A stretch of DNA of 6,904 nt, from the NCBI GenBank assembly GCA_023266435.1, contig JAHFQF010000124.1, positions 1 to 6,904 of the forward strand. Reading direction: 5' to 3'. Every line of letters starts with the position of its first letter. Within the stretch, counting starts at the first letter, position 1. Made by a program: the position numbers and the translations under genes. The notes beneath the pieces are model-generated. The model did no database searches and was not told the DNA's origin. It saw only the letters and a program-made list of their open reading frames with translations. The DNA comes from Legionellales bacterium (GTDB lineage: Bacteria; Pseudomonadota; Gammaproteobacteria; Berkiellales; Berkiellaceae). This document shows, piece by piece, positions 5,152-6,904 of this stretch.

Positions 5152-6904
5152 GCGCCACTCTAAACGAATGGTGTGCCCTAAATACTTTTCACGCATTTCA
5201 GCATCATAATCCAAGGTTACCTGTGTGATTTCATCTGCAGAAGCATAACCCAAGCCTGCCCCAACATGCGCCTCTATGGGAGAAATATCTGGTGCAGTAC
5301 TTCTGAATGAGTTTGTGCCACTGGCGAATTTGACGGTTGCGATGCCATCGTCTTTCAGCACATCATAGCCTACCCCTGCTCTCAACGTGTGTTGAATAGT
5401 CGCTTGATGTAATTGATGGGTATAACGATAGCTTGCTCCCAAAGTTGTCAGCCCTGTGCTAACTGAATCCGGCGTTAAACTCAAATTCAAGGCATCGGCC
5501 CCAGTTTCAGTGTACGGATCGCTCTTCAAATAGGAATAGTCAAAACCAATGGTTGGGGTTAACGTATGACTCTCAGCAAACGTAAACGGTCTACCCCCTT
5601 CAAGCCGTGCAAAAAATTGCTCTGCATGATACTCACCTAACGCCACTTGGTTTAAACCACCAAATGTGATGCGACGAGTGGTATTCAGTTCACTGAGCCC
5701 AAATCCGGCTAATCCTCCAATGAAATAAGTATCCGTTGCATAATCCCCATACAACGCTGTTTGAAAACTGGTGACATCCGTATCATTACGACTGAGTCCA
5801 CCACCATGAATATTGGCATTGCTATACCCACCACTGATACCTAAGCGCAATTTATCCGTGAATAAACGATCAATTCCTAACAAGGAACCATAGGTTTTAT
5901 TTTTATAACCAGCCACCCCATCAATTTCTTTTTGATCGCCCAGGTATGCATAAGGTTTTACCCAAATGCTGCTACGATGAGGATCGTTACCAGCAGATAA
6001 TCCTGCGCTTTGAATTTGGGACATTTTATTAGAGCTGCTGCTTCCCCCTCTGGACTCGTTCATACGGCCACTGAGTGTATTGGAAGCAACGCTGCTTTGC
6101 TGGGTTAAAGTACTACCCACAGCTCCACTAGTATCAGGAGCTGTTTGTACAGCCACACTGGCAGCACCTGCACTCGTTATCATCGCATTACTAATCGCAG
6201 TTGTTAGCGTACTATTTCCTTGCGCAACTGTTAAGAGTGGCTCTACTACGGTAGCTTGTGCAGAGGTGATACCTAATGAACTCACTAATGAAGAGGTGGA
6301 CTTTGCGCGCGCAGTCAGAGTGACAGTGCTGACACTGGGGTTCGTAAATACATAATCGATTAAATTCGTACCTGTTGCGGTGAACTTTGAAGCATCTGGC
6401 GCAGTGGTACCTGCTTTGACCACCGCCACACTACCTGATAAAAAGCTGGAATCAGGCACAACGGTCACTGTATTCGTTGCTGCTACCGTCGTCACTGTAG
6501 AAGCATCAATCATGGTGTCTCCGGTGTAACTCGCAGCACCCATATTAATCGTGCTAGCAGTAGCAGATGCCAGATTGAAAGTCGTTGTATTGCCGGAGGT
6601 GGTTAATTTACTATTGAGTGTCAGCGTGCCGCTGTTTGATACCGCTGTCGTGCTGGTGAGCGTGGTGGGATTACTAACCACCAATGTGCCAGTATTGGTT
6701 AAAGTAGGCGCAGTTAATGCTGTGACCGAGCCTAGCGTGGCCGTGCCTGCATTAGTGACCGTCGTAGCAGCAAGCACAGTGCCAGTTGAGAAGGTGGCCG
6801 CTCCGCCGCTTGCTACGCTAAAACTATTTAATAAGGTGCTACCTATATTACCAACAAATGTGATATTTCCTGTTCCGGTGACATTGACTGCCCCTCGATT
6901 ACTG
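5140..6904 (-). CDS. Autotransporter (type Va) protein, C-terminal part; passenger open at window edge
   Basis: The frame stays open to position 6904, so the signal peptide and much of the passenger lie outside; 588 codons are visible. The upstream half is very rich in Thr, Ser, Ala, Asn and Gly and contains solenoid-like units with an N-x-G-T core (TNAGT, TNTGT, SNSGT) 19 to 20 residues apart, encoded at about 6755-6620. A linker with NTLSGRMNE and a serine/glycine stretch follows. From about 5970 (SSIWVKPYAYLG) to the end, some 275 residues form the outer-membrane beta-barrel domain, with alternating strands and the terminal aromatic signature WRYSF. There are no cysteines in the visible part, as is usual for proteins crossing the periplasm unfolded. 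The barrel would insert through the BAM complex and carry the passenger to the surface; adhesion is a guess. A GTG at 6777 is internal, not a start. Confidence 0.92.
   Translation of the reverse strand, partial: SNRGAVNVTGTGNITFVGNIGSTLLNSFSVASGGAATFSTGTVLAATTVTNAGTATLGSVTALTAPTLTNTGTLVVSNPTTLTSTTAVSNSGTLTLNSKLTTSGNTTTFNLASATASTINMGAASYTGDTMIDASTVTTVAATNTVTVVPDSSFLSGSVAVVKAGTTAPDASKFTATGTNLIDYVFTNPSVSTVTLTARAKSTSSLVSSLGITSAQATVVEPLLTVAQGNSTLTTAISNAMITSAGAASVAVQTAPDTSGAVGSTLTQQSSVASNTLSGRMNESRGGSSSSNKMSQIQSAGLSAGNDPHRSSIWVKPYAYLGDQKEIDGVAGYKNKTYGSLLGIDRLFTDKLRLGISGGYSNANIHGGGLSRNDTDVTSFQTALYGDYATDTYFIGGLAGFGLSELNTTRRITFGGLNQVALGEYHAEQFFARLEGGRPFTFAESHTLTPTIGFDYSYLKSDPYTETGADALNLSLTPDSVSTGLTTLGASYRYTHQLHQATIQHTLRAGVGYDVLKDDGIATVKFASGTNSFRSTAPDISPIEAHVGAGLGYASADEITQVTLDYDAEMREKYLGHTIRLEWRYSF

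Noticed and set aside
6080..6355. Plus-strand hydrophobic 91-codon frame
   Set aside because: It is the shadow of the Thr/Ser/Ala-rich autotransporter passenger; hydrophobic antisense frames are expected opposite such codons.

Overview
The window looks like the chromosome of a gammaproteobacterium, probably host-associated. The initiator tRNA is nearly identical to the enterobacterial one and encodes its own CCA. The dihydroorotate dehydrogenase is a class 2 (quinone-linked) enzyme of E. coli type and length. Base composition is moderate (about 45-47% G+C by eye). An ankyrin-repeat gene, a large type V autotransporter and an insertion sequence beside core metabolic genes fit Legionellales-like or other intracellular or symbiotic lineages, but genus assignment is inference.

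Layout: every protein gene is on the minus strand and only the tRNA is on the plus strand. Positions 1-119 are the left end of an IS3-group insertion sequence: a terminal sequence at 89-119 and the first 18 codons of its OrfA. It has inserted into an ankyrin-repeat gene (86-571), whose last ten codons and stop come from the element. Next are korB (723-1688) and korA (1722-3611), a two-gene operon for a 2-oxoacid:ferredoxin oxidoreductase, with the gamma domain fused to the N terminus of alpha. The gap 3612-3859 holds a G+C-rich palindromic element bounded by 12-bp inverted repeats (3646-3801), a near-copy of its arm beside it, and an 11-bp hairpin just after pyrD. pyrD (3860-4873) is followed by a compact divergent control region and the initiator tRNA-fMet (4973-5049). 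From 5142 to the window edge runs the 3' part of an autotransporter gene whose start lies outside.

How the parts relate: KorAB and PyrD are central metabolism (CoA-dependent 2-oxoacid decarboxylation; pyrimidine synthesis linked to the quinone pool), and nothing shows they are co-regulated. The best regulatory observation is at 4907-4958. The pyrD promoter and the tRNA-fMet promoter point away from each other and appear to share one self-complementary -35 hexamer (TTGCAA, 4930-4935), each with a 17-bp spacer. I see no defence system, CRISPR array, prophage or biosynthetic cluster. The most notable items are the IS-interrupted ankyrin gene, the shared -35 promoter pair, the C1-U72 initiator tRNA and the palindromic element between korA and pyrD.
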